In this document: in pieces, positions 6,534 to 15,250 of the stretch
Numbering within the stretch: position 1 is the stretch's first letter
Layout: every line of letters starts with the position of its first letter
Source of the DNA: an uncultured Clostridia bacterium
GTDB taxonomy: Bacteria; Bacillota; Clostridia; Christensenellales; Borkfalkiaceae
Length of the DNA stretch: 64,000 nt
Assembly (NCBI GenBank): GCA_944367045.1
Contig: CALVWI010000007.1
Location: 1 to 64,000 of the forward strand
Direction of reading: 5' to 3'
Translations under genes and position numbers: made by a program
The notes under the pieces: generated by a model
What the model saw: the letters and a program-made list of their open reading frames with translations, nothing else
What the model was told of the DNA's origin: nothing
Databases searched by the model: none

Positions 6534-8852
6534 ATGGACTCTTTTGATAAAAAATCATTATCCGAAATGGATATTCGTACAAAGTTCATTACACCCGCAA
6601 TCGTTTCTGCAGGGTGGAGTTCATTCTCACAGATGCGTGAAGAATATAAAGTTACAAACGGCAGGATTATCGCCCGTGGGAAAATCTGCAAACGCGAAGC
6701 TCCTCTGAAAGCAGACTACGTACTTTTCTATAAACCCAATAAGCCGATAGCAATTGTTGAGGCCAAAGATAATAACCATACGATGGCAGACGGCATACAG
6801 CAAGCACTGCAATATGCCGATATGATGGATGTCCCGTTTGCATTTTCTTCTAACGGAGATGGATTTGTTTTTCATAATAAATATATTACCGAAGGGCCTG
6901 CTGAAACAACTCTGCCTTTGGATGAGTTTCCGTCGCCGGAAACTTTATGGAAAATGTATCATGAACAAAGCCACATCAGTCCAATGCAAGATGTTGTTAT
7001 TGATGAACCGTATTACTCCGACAATCCTGATAAGCAGCCGCGCTATTATCAGATGAATGCAGTCAATAGGACTGTTGAGACTATTGCAAACGGACAAAAC
7101 AGAGTCCTGCTTGTTATGGCAACAGGGACGGGAAAGACTTACACTGCCTTTCAAATCATTTGGCGCCTTTGGAAAGCTGGCATAAAGAAACGGATTCTTT
7201 TTCTTGCAGACAGAACGGCGTTGATCTCACAGACATTCACCAACGATTTTTCTCCCTTCAAAGACAAAATGACATGGGTTACAAAACAGAATTTTGATAC
7301 GGCACATGAGATATACCTTGCGCTTTATCAAGGCTTGACGGGGGAAAGTGAAGATGCAAACAGCTTGTTTAAGCAGTTCAGCCCGGGATTTTTCGATTTG
7401 ATTATTGTTGATGAGTGCCATCGCGGCAGCGCAAAGGCCGATAGCCAATGGCGTGAAGTATTGGAATACTTTTCCTCCGCAACACAGGTGGGCCTTACTG
7501 CAACGCCGAAAGAAACGAATTCAGTTTCCAATATAGACTATTTCGGTGAACCAATTTACACTTATTCCTTGAAACAAGGGATCAATGACGGGTTTTTAGC
7601 TCCATATCGAGTCATCCGCGTATTTTTTGATAAAGACATCGAGGGGTTTGTCCCCTACGAGGGGCAACTTGACGATAATGGAGAAGTCATTGATAATCGA
7701 GTTTATAACACAACCGATTTCGATAAAAACCTTATTCTTGAAAAGCGTACAAAACTTGTTGCAAAGACCGTTTCCGATTATCTGAAGAAACACAATTGCA
7801 GAATGGATAAAACCATATTCTTCTGCGTTGATCAGGAGCACGCAGATCGTATGCGGCAAGCATTAGTAAACGAAAATGCCGATATGTGTGCGTTAGATTC
7901 CCACTATGTAGTGCGCATCACGGCAAACGATGAAGCAGGTGTCAAACAACTTGATAATTTCAGAAACGTTGAAAAAGAATATCCCGTGCTTGTCACTACT
8001 TCCAAGTTGCTTTCAACAGGTGTTGATATTCAGACGGTCAAATTTATTGTTTTGGATTCAAATATAAGGTCTATGACCGAATTCAAGCAGATTATCGGAC
8101 GAGGCACTCGTGTACGCGAGGATCTTGGGAAAATGTATTTTACGATTTTCGATTTCCGTGACGTTACGCGTCTTTTTCATGACCCTGATTTTGACGGCCC
8201 GATTGAGCAACAAGATGACTTTGAGCCAAATAAACCGGGAGAAGGCCCTGAAAGCCCTCCCAAAATTATCCTTCCCGAACAGGAAAAGAGACATAAATAT
8301 ATTCTCGGCGACACGCCGGTTACTGTATCCCAGAAGCATGTGCAATACCTTGATCAAAACGGAAATTTAATTACAGAACGACTTGTCGATTATACAAAGA
8401 GAAGTGTGTTGAGCCAATATGCCGAAATGGATGATTTTCTCAATGCTTGGAATGAAGCAGATCGCAAGCAGGCTATTGTCGATGAGCTTGAAAAACGAGG
8501 TGTTTTTTTTGATGATTTGTGCGATGAGGTCGGTAAAGATTTAGACCCGTTTGATTTGATTTTGCACATCGTGTTCGACCAACCTCCTCTGACAAGGAAA
8601 GAGCGAGCGGAAAATGTTCGTAAGCGCAATTACTTTACGAAATACGGAAAGCAAGCCGCAGAAATCTTGGATGCACTTTTGACCAAGTATGCAGACAGCG
8701 GCCTTTCCGATCTTGAGAATGTGGACGTATTAAAGGTTGATCCGATCAAGCAATACGGAACGCAGATTTATATTGTTAATAATATTTTTGGCGGCATAGA
8801 AAAGTTCAGGCAGGCCATCAAGGAATTAGAAGCGGAAATTTTCGCCGCATAA
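6534..8852 (+). CDS. hsdR: Type I restriction enzyme, R subunit
   Basis: ATP-dependent translocase/nuclease subunit of the restriction complex. The N-terminal PD-(D/E)XK-type nuclease is visible as ADYVLFYK (Asp about 61) and IVEAK (Glu-x-Lys about 76-78). The SF2 helicase follows: ATGTGKT (about 196-202), DECHRG (about 293-298), QVGLTATP, then the second RecA lobe (STGVDIQTVKFIVLD, QIIGRGTR). The C-terminal 200 residues resemble the EcoEI_R_C region. At 772 aa it is of the shorter EcoEI-like kind. Starts 17 nt after AbiEii with an AGGTGAGG-like ribosome site. Acts with HsdM and HsdS encoded 3' of the next gene. Confidence 0.93.
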   Translation: MDSFDKKSLSEMDIRTKFITPAIVSAGWSSFSQMREEYKVTNGRIIARGKICKREAPLKADYVLFYKPNKPIAIVEAKDNNHTMADGIQQALQYADMMDVPFAFSSNGDGFVFHNKYITEGPAETTLPLDEFPSPETLWKMYHEQSHISPMQDVVIDEPYYSDNPDKQPRYYQMNAVNRTVETIANGQNRVLLVMATGTGKTYTAFQIIWRLWKAGIKKRILFLADRTALISQTFTNDFSPFKDKMTWVTKQNFDTAHEIYLALYQGLTGESEDANSLFKQFSPGFFDLIIVDECHRGSAKADSQWREVLEYFSSATQVGLTATPKETNSVSNIDYFGEPIYTYSLKQGINDGFLAPYRVIRVFFDKDIEGFVPYEGQLDDNGEVIDNRVYNTTDFDKNLILEKRTKLVAKTVSDYLKKHNCRMDKTIFFCVDQEHADRMRQALVNENADMCALDSHYVVRITANDEAGVKQLDNFRNVEKEYPVLVTTSKLLSTGVDIQTVKFIVLDSNIRSMTEFKQIIGRGTRVREDLGKMYFTIFDFRDVTRLFHDPDFDGPIEQQDDFEPNKPGEGPESPPKIILPEQEKRHKYILGDTPVTVSQKHVQYLDQNGNLITERLVDYTKRSVLSQYAEMDDFLNAWNEADRKQAIVDELEKRGVFFDDLCDEVGKDLDPFDLILHIVFDQPPLTRKERAENVRKRNYFTKYGKQAAEILDALLTKYADSGLSDLENVDVLKVDPIKQYGTQIYIVNNIFGGIEKFRQAIKELEAEIFAA

Positions 8853-8873
8853 CAAAAGAGGTGCTAAAGAAAA

Positions 8874-10547
8874 ATGAATGACTTGAATTCTACTATGTTT
8901 TACAAGGTAAAATTTGTAATAACACTGATAGAGCCTGGGAAAGACTTACTTTGGTGTGTTGTCAATCACATCAGAAATTGGCAAACAAAAAAATGGAACA
9001 GAAAAAAAGAACTGCTTTCTGACGATGCGAAAGATTGGAGCAGTTTAAAAAAAGGCGGTGAGATTACATCAAGTGACTGGAAAACAGTTAAAATAGCTTC
9101 CGATGTGTGTTATGTAGACGAGCCTAAAAATGGTGCATACTGGGCTTGTAAAATAATCGAACAACCGCCCTCGAAAGCGGGTTTCGCGCCAAGAAGATGG
9201 ATTACGGAAGTCGGCTATGAGCCTATCGATGAGAAGAGCGCGTATTTTTCTTGTGTCATTTCGTACAACGATATGGCGGGGTTTATCGGTGAATGTGAAC
9301 CTATGCCCTCGCCCAGTATTCCTGGACTGATTAAAAAAATAATTGACGATAGATTTTTCAAATGCTCTTGCGGAATCGATAATATTACCATTCATCCTCA
9401 AGAAATAGTATCTGGAGGGTGGATGCCATTTTGGGAAAAACTTCAAAGCGAACAAAGAGAGCTCCCCTATATTTACATAAGTCCAAGAAACAACTCTGAG
9501 AATGATATGACTGCTTTGTGCGTAGATCCCGAAGATATAGCAGCTGCTGTCGGGGGAAATGCGTTGGTGTTTTACGCAACCAACAAAGCAGTAACGGAGG
9601 AAATGAATTATTTTACGCCGCAGGAATTTGCATGTTATAATGGAATGATTCGAATATATTATCCTAAAGTAAATGTACCACATGAGGCGGATCATCTTCG
9701 ACACAGATATTTTCATCCGAATCAAATTGAAAATATGGGCGCAAGCGTTATCTGTCAGATACTTCGTCGGGCATTTGCACAGGATGTTACGTTTTACGAT
9801 AAGTTTTTCCGAATAGATGATTGTCGCACCATGGTCAGCGCTATCAATCGGCGAAAGAGGTTAAATGAGCTTCAAGCAGCGCATCAAGAAAAGTTACGAA
9901 AAGTCCAAGATGAGTCTTTGAGCTTGGCGATGGTTGAAGAAGAAAGACGTCTTGAAGCTGAAGCAGAAATTGACAGGTTATCCAAGGAGTTAAATAAACT
10001 GGAAGAGGAAAACTATACTCTTAAGCAGCTGAATGAAAGCTATCGTTCATTGGCGCGAGATAATGCTGCGTTAACCAAAGCTGTGAATAGCAGACTGGCA
10101 ATCAAAGAATATCCTAGCATAGCCGCCGATGTAGTTGATTATTTTGAAGCAACCTTTGGAGATAAAATTCAATTTACAGACGATGCAAGGAAAACCTTAA
10201 AAGACTGTAGGATTGAGCCATCCGAACTTTGGAAAGTTTTCTACGCATTATCAACAGTAATGTGGGAGTTATACTTTACACAAAGCGGGGACATATATAA
10301 GGAGTTTGTCGCGCGAACGGGAATTAAGGCTAAGCGCGGGGAAGGCTCCATGACAAGATCTGACGCAAAACTCATGCGCCAGTTTGTGACAGAGTATAAA
10401 GGTGAGAGCATCAATATTGAAGCTCATATTACCTATGGAAAACTCGGGCAGAGCATTCACTTTGGGTTTTCTAACAATGATAAAAAAATTATCATTGGCT
10501 CATGTGGTGAACATAAGGATATTTATTTATCCGGAAAGAGAAAATAA
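8874..10547 (+). CDS. Unknown 557-aa protein inserted between hsdR and hsdM
   Basis: I do not recognise this family by name. Three parts are visible. Residues about 1-330 form an N-terminal region with LPYIYISPRN, VDPEDIAAAVGGNALVFY, YNGMIRIYYPKV and RHRYF; this series recalls a domain I have seen in other defence-associated proteins. Residues about 335-405 are a strong coiled coil. The C-terminal domain (about 420-557) ends SIHFGFSNNDKKIIIGSCGEH, which reads like a compact beta domain closing several bacterial defence proteins. No nuclease, ATPase or methylase motif is evident and there is no membrane segment. It sits 21 nt after hsdR and 12 nt before hsdM with ribosome sites, so it is probably made together with the restriction complex. 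Confidence 0.8.
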   Translation: MNDLNSTMFYKVKFVITLIEPGKDLLWCVVNHIRNWQTKKWNRKKELLSDDAKDWSSLKKGGEITSSDWKTVKIASDVCYVDEPKNGAYWACKIIEQPPSKAGFAPRRWITEVGYEPIDEKSAYFSCVISYNDMAGFIGECEPMPSPSIPGLIKKIIDDRFFKCSCGIDNITIHPQEIVSGGWMPFWEKLQSEQRELPYIYISPRNNSENDMTALCVDPEDIAAAVGGNALVFYATNKAVTEEMNYFTPQEFACYNGMIRIYYPKVNVPHEADHLRHRYFHPNQIENMGASVICQILRRAFAQDVTFYDKFFRIDDCRTMVSAINRRKRLNELQAAHQEKLRKVQDESLSLAMVEEERRLEAEAEIDRLSKELNKLEEENYTLKQLNESYRSLARDNAALTKAVNSRLAIKEYPSIAADVVDYFEATFGDKIQFTDDARKTLKDCRIEPSELWKVFYALSTVMWELYFTQSGDIYKEFVARTGIKAKRGEGSMTRSDAKLMRQFVTEYKGESINIEAHITYGKLGQSIHFGFSNNDKKIIIGSCGEHKDIYLSGKRK

Positions 10548-10559
10548 GGAGTGCACACA

Positions 10560-12008
10560 ATGGCAATGTCCACATTGATAAAATCGCTGGAAGATATTAT
10601 GCGCAAAGATGCAGGTCTGAACGGTGATGCACAATATATCGAACAGATCGCCTGGCTTTTGTTTTTGAAAGCGTTTGATGCTAAAGAAATGGAATGGGAG
10701 TTTCGCCAAGACTATAAAGGCGTAATCCCCCAAGGCTATCGTTGGCGCGATTGGGCAGCGGATAAAGAAGGAATTACCGGTGACACTCTTATCAAGTTTA
10801 TAGATGATCTTTTTGCAACACTTAAAAAACTGGATACATCCGACGGAGATATGCGCAAATTCGTCGTACGCAATGTGTTTGAGGATATCAACAACTACAT
10901 GAAGTCTGGCGTTTATCTCCGTCAGCTTATCAACCGTATCAATGAAAAGGTAGATTTTATTGATGCAAGGCAAAAGCATACCTTTAATGATCTCTATGAG
11001 GGTATGCTCAAAGACTTGCAAAGTGCAGGGCGTGCAGGTGAATTCTATACGCCTCGTCCCGTTACAAATTTCATCGTTGAAAAGGTAGATCCCAAACTCG
11101 GAGACATTGTTCTTGATCCGGCCTGCGGTACGGGTGGCTTTTTAACCAGTACAATTGCGCATATCGGAAGCGTTACAACGACTGAAGAGCTCGAAAAGCT
11201 TCAGACTTCCGTCAACGGTTGGGAGAAAAAGCCGCTTCCCTATCTTCTCGCTGTAACAAATTTAATTTTGCACGACATCGAGATCCCAAGAATCAGACAT
11301 ATCAATTCGTTAAATCGACCACTTTCCGATTATTCCGCAAAAGATCGTGTGGATGTGATTGTTGCAAACCCTCCATTTGGCGGAGCGGAGGATGCCGCAG
11401 TCAAGAAAAATTTTCCGAGCGAATATCAGACCAGTGAAACCGCAGACCTCTTTATGACGCTCATTATGAATTTACTGAAGGATGGCGGCAGAGCTGGCGT
11501 CGTATTGCCCGACGGTTTTATGTTCGGCGATGGTGTAAAGAACACGATTAAAGAGAGACTCTTGAAAGAATACGGGTTACATACGATCATCCGTTTGCCG
11601 CAGGTGTTCAAACCGTATGCCAGCGTCAACACCAATCTGTTGTTTTTCAAAAAGGGCGTTGTAAGCCGTGGCGTATGGTTCTACCGCCTTGACTATCCCG
11701 AAGGTGTGAAAAGTTTTTCCAAAACAAAACCTATGCAGGACAAGCACTTTGACCCTGTCCGTAAATGGTGGGGCAACAAACAAGCCATTGTTGTTGACGG
11801 GTTCGATAAAGCGCGCTTTTATACCCCTGAAGAATTGGAGGCATTGAACTACGATTTCGATAAATGCTGCCCTTTCCCACACGTAGAAGAAGAAATTCTC
11901 GAGCCGAAAGATTTGATTGCCCGTTATGAAGCGGAGCGCACGGAATTGAATGCTTCTATAGACCGTATTTTGGCAGATATCACCGCAAAATTGGAGGGCA
12001 ACGAATGA
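10560..12008 (+). CDS. hsdM: Type I DNA methyltransferase, M subunit (N6-adenine)
   Basis: SAM-dependent adenine methylase and core of the R2M2S complex. It has the N-terminal helical HsdM_N region, then GEFYTPRPVTNFIVE, the SAM-binding motif I DPACGTGGF (about residues 186-194) and the catalytic motif IV NPPF (about 270-273). ATG at 10560 is chosen because GGAG lies 8 nt upstream; the in-frame GTG at 10551 would sit inside that ribosome site. Overlaps hsdS by 4 nt (ATGA), giving translational coupling. Confidence 0.94.
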   Translation: MAMSTLIKSLEDIMRKDAGLNGDAQYIEQIAWLLFLKAFDAKEMEWEFRQDYKGVIPQGYRWRDWAADKEGITGDTLIKFIDDLFATLKKLDTSDGDMRKFVVRNVFEDINNYMKSGVYLRQLINRINEKVDFIDARQKHTFNDLYEGMLKDLQSAGRAGEFYTPRPVTNFIVEKVDPKLGDIVLDPACGTGGFLTSTIAHIGSVTTTEELEKLQTSVNGWEKKPLPYLLAVTNLILHDIEIPRIRHINSLNRPLSDYSAKDRVDVIVANPPFGGAEDAAVKKNFPSEYQTSETADLFMTLIMNLLKDGGRAGVVLPDGFMFGDGVKNTIKERLLKEYGLHTIIRLPQVFKPYASVNTNLLFFKKGVVSRGVWFYRLDYPEGVKSFSKTKPMQDKHFDPVRKWWGNKQAIVVDGFDKARFYTPEELEALNYDFDKCCPFPHVEEEILEPKDLIARYEAERTELNASIDRILADITAKLEGNE

Positions 12009-13513
12009 CCGCGCAGGAATTGAAAAACTCCATTTTGCAGTTGGCGGTACAGGGGAAACTTGTGCCGCAATGCAAAGACGACGAACCGGCATCAGAATTA
12101 TTGATTAGAATTTCTAAAGAACGCTTGTTAAGAATTAAAAATGGAGCACTTGTAATTGATAAAAAACACACAGCGGAACCAATTACAGATGAAGATATAC
12201 CATATGATATACCTGATAGTTGGGAATGGGTACGTTTTGCAGATTTAGTGACGTTTTATTCAGGGAAAACTCCGCAACGTCAAAATCCTGCTTATTGGAA
12301 TAATTGCCAATATCCTTGGATATCAATCGCTGATATGCAAGACGGTAGCATTACATCATCAGCTAAAGAATCAATCAGTGAACAAGCGCTAAAAGAATGC
12401 TTTGCGGGAAAATTATCTCCTGCTGGAACGATGATTATGAGTTTTAAACTCACTATCGGAAAAATATCCATTCTTGGCTTTAATGCGGTTCACAATGAGG
12501 CAATCATTAGTATTTTTCCAACAGTTGAACGCAATGATGAAGAGATAATAAAGTCATATTTATTTAAGATTCTTCCTTTAATTGCTGTTACGGGTGATTC
12601 CAAAAATGCTGTTAAAGGAAAGACACTTAATGCGACTTCAATCAGCAATTTAATGATTCCATTACCCCCTCTTGCTGAGCAAAAGCGAATTGTTGAAAAA
12701 ATCGAAGAATTGATGCCCTTGATTGATGAATACGGCAAGGCAGAAGAACAGTTAAGCAAATTAAATTCCGAATTTCCGGACAAGCTTCGCAAGTCTATTT
12801 TGCAACAGGCCGTTCAGGGCAAATTGACCGAACGCGATCCTGCCGATGAACCCGCATTGGAACTGCTTAAACGAATACGCGACACAAAAAAGAAATTGGT
12901 TGCAAAAGGAGAGGTTTACAGAGAAAAAGAATTGACTTCTATACTTGATGATGACATGCCATTTGATTTGCCACATAGTTGGTGCTGGTGCAAATTGGGT
13001 GAAATAACAAAGCTAATCACAAAAGGCTCATCTCCGTCTTGGCAGGGTGTTTCCTATACAACTCAAGAGAAAGGTATTTTGTTTGTAACAAGTGAGAATG
13101 TCGGTGTAAATGAAATGCTTCTTGAAAAGCGGAAGTATATTGAAGCAAAATTTAATGAAATGCACCCTGCATCTATATTGCAAAAAGGAGATTTGCTAAC
13201 TAATATCGTTGGTGCATCAATAGGGAGGACGGCGTTATTTCAAGAAGAAATAGATAATGCAAATATCAATCAAGCTGTCTGCATAATACGTTTAATAGAT
13301 ACAACGCTAACGCAATATTTGCTTATGTATTTAAACAGCTCAACCGCCATAGGCTTTATGGTAAATAAGTCTGTAGAGTCGGCGCGAGCTAATTTAAGCC
13401 TAACTGCTGTTACCAACCTTATGGTCCCCCTTCCCCCTCTCGCCGAGCAAAAACGCATTGTCAAACGAGTCGAAGAACTTCTCGCCCTGTGCGATGAAAT
13501 GAAAGGAGTATAG
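12005..13513 (+). CDS. hsdS: Type I restriction-modification specificity subunit
   Basis: DNA-recognition subunit. Two target recognition domains (about residues 60-205 and 310-455) are separated by conserved helical spacers with PLAEQKRIVEKIEELMPL (about 220) and PLAEQKRIVKRVEELLAL (about 480). Parallel texts also open the two halves (LKNSILQLAVQGKL and LRKSILQQAVQGKL), the usual internal duplication of HsdS. The protein is full length and there is no extra hsdS fragment or recombinase beside it, so phase switching by inversion is not indicated. Confidence 0.93.
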   Translation: MTAQELKNSILQLAVQGKLVPQCKDDEPASELLIRISKERLLRIKNGALVIDKKHTAEPITDEDIPYDIPDSWEWVRFADLVTFYSGKTPQRQNPAYWNNCQYPWISIADMQDGSITSSAKESISEQALKECFAGKLSPAGTMIMSFKLTIGKISILGFNAVHNEAIISIFPTVERNDEEIIKSYLFKILPLIAVTGDSKNAVKGKTLNATSISNLMIPLPPLAEQKRIVEKIEELMPLIDEYGKAEEQLSKLNSEFPDKLRKSILQQAVQGKLTERDPADEPALELLKRIRDTKKKLVAKGEVYREKELTSILDDDMPFDLPHSWCWCKLGEITKLITKGSSPSWQGVSYTTQEKGILFVTSENVGVNEMLLEKRKYIEAKFNEMHPASILQKGDLLTNIVGASIGRTALFQEEIDNANINQAVCIIRLIDTTLTQYLLMYLNSSTAIGFMVNKSVESARANLSLTAVTNLMVPLPPLAEQKRIVKRVEELLALCDEMKGV

Positions 13514-13514
13514 T

Positions 13515-13772
13515 ATGAGTATTGAAAATAGAAATATTACATTAACTTGTCCTGTTTGCGGGAATGACCAGTTTTCATGTGTGGATGGAGTTTTTGATGA
13601 CTTATCAGAAGCTCCGGACGAGATGAAGTTAAGATGTGCTGATTGCGGTAGTATTTTCACAAAAGGTGAAATTATTGAGAGCAATCAGGATGTCATTAAC
13701 GCTAATATTGAGGATATCAAGAACGAAGCCATGCAGGAAATTAAAAAAAGTCTGAAGAAAATATTCAGGTGA
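13515..13772 (+). CDS. Small zinc-ribbon protein (85 aa)
   Basis: Begins one base after the hsdS stop. CPVCGN near residues 12-17 and CADCGS near 40-45 form a four-cysteine zinc ribbon; the C-terminal half is a charged helix (EDIKNEAMQEIKKSLKK). Function unknown. The tight spacing says it belongs to the restriction operon; a nucleic-acid or protein-binding adaptor role is a guess. Confidence 0.75.
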   Translation: MSIENRNITLTCPVCGNDQFSCVDGVFDDLSEAPDEMKLRCADCGSIFTKGEIIESNQDVINANIEDIKNEAMQEIKKSLKKIFR

Positions 13773-13779
13773 GAGAAAA

Positions 13780-14232
13780 ATGGAACTTGCAGCTATTATT
13801 TTATCAATATTATCCCTTTTGCTGGCGATAATCTCTTTTGTAGTATCTTTTAAATCTCAACGTTTACAAAACAGAGTAAATATAATTGAATTGAAGCTAA
13901 AGCAGTATGAATTGGACGCAAAAGAGAAAGAACAACAGAAAGTTCCTTTGGTTGAAGCAAGAATCGTTCATGTAATAAAAAATGAATACAAAATAAAAGT
14001 GTGGAATTCCGGAAACGGCATTGCTAGAAGCGTATCTGCTCTTTGGGAACCTACAGACGGGATTATTTTCTTGGATGGGAATAAAATGCCTTTTGAGTTT
14101 CTCGAACCGCAAAAAGGGTTTGAATTGTCCATTCACACATATTACGGTGCCGCCGGGAAACTTTGCATAACTACCGAATGGGAAGATGAAACAGGAAAAA
14201 AACATACTAAAAGCCAATGGTGTGATATGTAA
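13780..14232 (+). CDS. Membrane-anchored hypothetical protein (150 aa)
   Basis: An N-terminal hydrophobic helix (about residues 3-26: IILSILSLLLAIISFVVSF) is followed by a charged coil (about 30-55) and a beta-rich soluble domain (KIKVWNSGNGIARSVSALW). The start is supported by GAGAG 6-10 nt upstream and lies 7 nt after the zinc-ribbon gene. I do not recognise the family. The fold pattern is like other small membrane-tethered accessory proteins found in defence operons. Confidence 0.7.
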   Translation: MELAAIILSILSLLLAIISFVVSFKSQRLQNRVNIIELKLKQYELDAKEKEQQKVPLVEARIVHVIKNEYKIKVWNSGNGIARSVSALWEPTDGIIFLDGNKMPFEFLEPQKGFELSIHTYYGAAGKLCITTEWEDETGKKHTKSQWCDM

Positions 14233-15042
14233 ATGAGTCATTATTTTATTTTTACAGACGAAGCCGGATCGTACCAAAAAAATCCGAGCGATGCACATAT
14301 TCGCAGTCACCCGTTTTACATACGTTCAAACGTGAGAATGTCTATTGACGATTATCGGCAATATCAAATCGAAATGCAGCGGATAAACGGTGAATATGAA
14401 ATACCATTTGACCATGAAATTAAGTGGTCTGACTTATGGAGCAAAACAAAAGGAAGATCGCGCAATGAATTGATTGAAAGGATGCCTTCTGATCGTTTGG
14501 AAAGCTATTATCGCAGAATCTTTGAAACAGCGACCGCAAAAGAATCTTTAATGTTTATATTTACGGTTACAGATATTATAGGTCGGACTTGCGGATGGGG
14601 AATTAAACCATTACATAAAGCTCATTTACAAAATGCTTTTCAAAGAGTCCAAATGGATTTAGATGGTACAAATTCTTTTGCGACGTTTGTAATGGATGAG
14701 TTAAATGAGCAAACCATCCAAGAGATAAAATCAGCATGTCATGAATTTACCATGAACGGCGATTTTGTAAAATACAAAAATTTGTACCAGGGGGTTTTTA
14801 CCGAGAATAGCTTATATAGTCCTGGCATTCAGCTTGCTGATTATGCGGCGGGGGTGATGAATGGCTATTTGCGTGGGAAAATTGTTCAACCGGGAAATTA
14901 TCAGTTTGCAACGAATCTTTTTGAGGAGTTTATCAAGCCACACTTAAGAACATATAGAAATGGAGCAATTATTAGTTATGGAATTATTGATGTCCCTAGA
15001 GCGACATCATTTAGAGATCGGTTGGTTTCAATTTTTGAGTAG
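14233..15042 (+). CDS. DUF3800 protein (RNase H-like fold)
   Basis: Recognised by the DUF3800 motifs: FTDEAG near residues 8-12, HEIKWSDL near 57-64, MDEL near 155, and QLADYAAG near 198-205. These acidic positions are those of an RNase H-like active site. The family often accompanies restriction or toxin systems, and its activity is not well defined. The start codon directly abuts the stop of the previous gene, so it is translationally coupled and closes the operon. The 208 nt after it hold only a ribosome site for the recombinase and no other gene I can support. Confidence 0.82.
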   Translation: MSHYFIFTDEAGSYQKNPSDAHIRSHPFYIRSNVRMSIDDYRQYQIEMQRINGEYEIPFDHEIKWSDLWSKTKGRSRNELIERMPSDRLESYYRRIFETATAKESLMFIFTVTDIIGRTCGWGIKPLHKAHLQNAFQRVQMDLDGTNSFATFVMDELNEQTIQEIKSACHEFTMNGDFVKYKNLYQGVFTENSLYSPGIQLADYAAGVMNGYLRGKIVQPGNYQFATNLFEEFIKPHLRTYRNGAIISYGIIDVPRATSFRDRLVSIFE

Positions 15043-15250
15043 AGAATGACCTTTGTGTGTGAAATTATTTGAATAGGGTTCAATAGATAGTGCGCTTGAA
15101 AGCTGGGTTGTTATATTGCTCTCTATTCGATTTCCGTGAAGCGCTTTGAATAAAGCGGTTCCTTAATTCGTATCTGGAAAATATGTTACCGTCATCATCA
15201 CATTTGATGGGGCGAGTTGTTCTAAAAGAAAGTATCGAAGGAGGTGAGCC

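Noticed and set aside
12005-13513. Phase-variable hsdS inversion system
   Set aside because: The two conserved spacers are similar in protein but not long identical DNA repeats, and there is no second hsdS fragment or dedicated invertase; the recombinase at 15251 is of the large integrase type.
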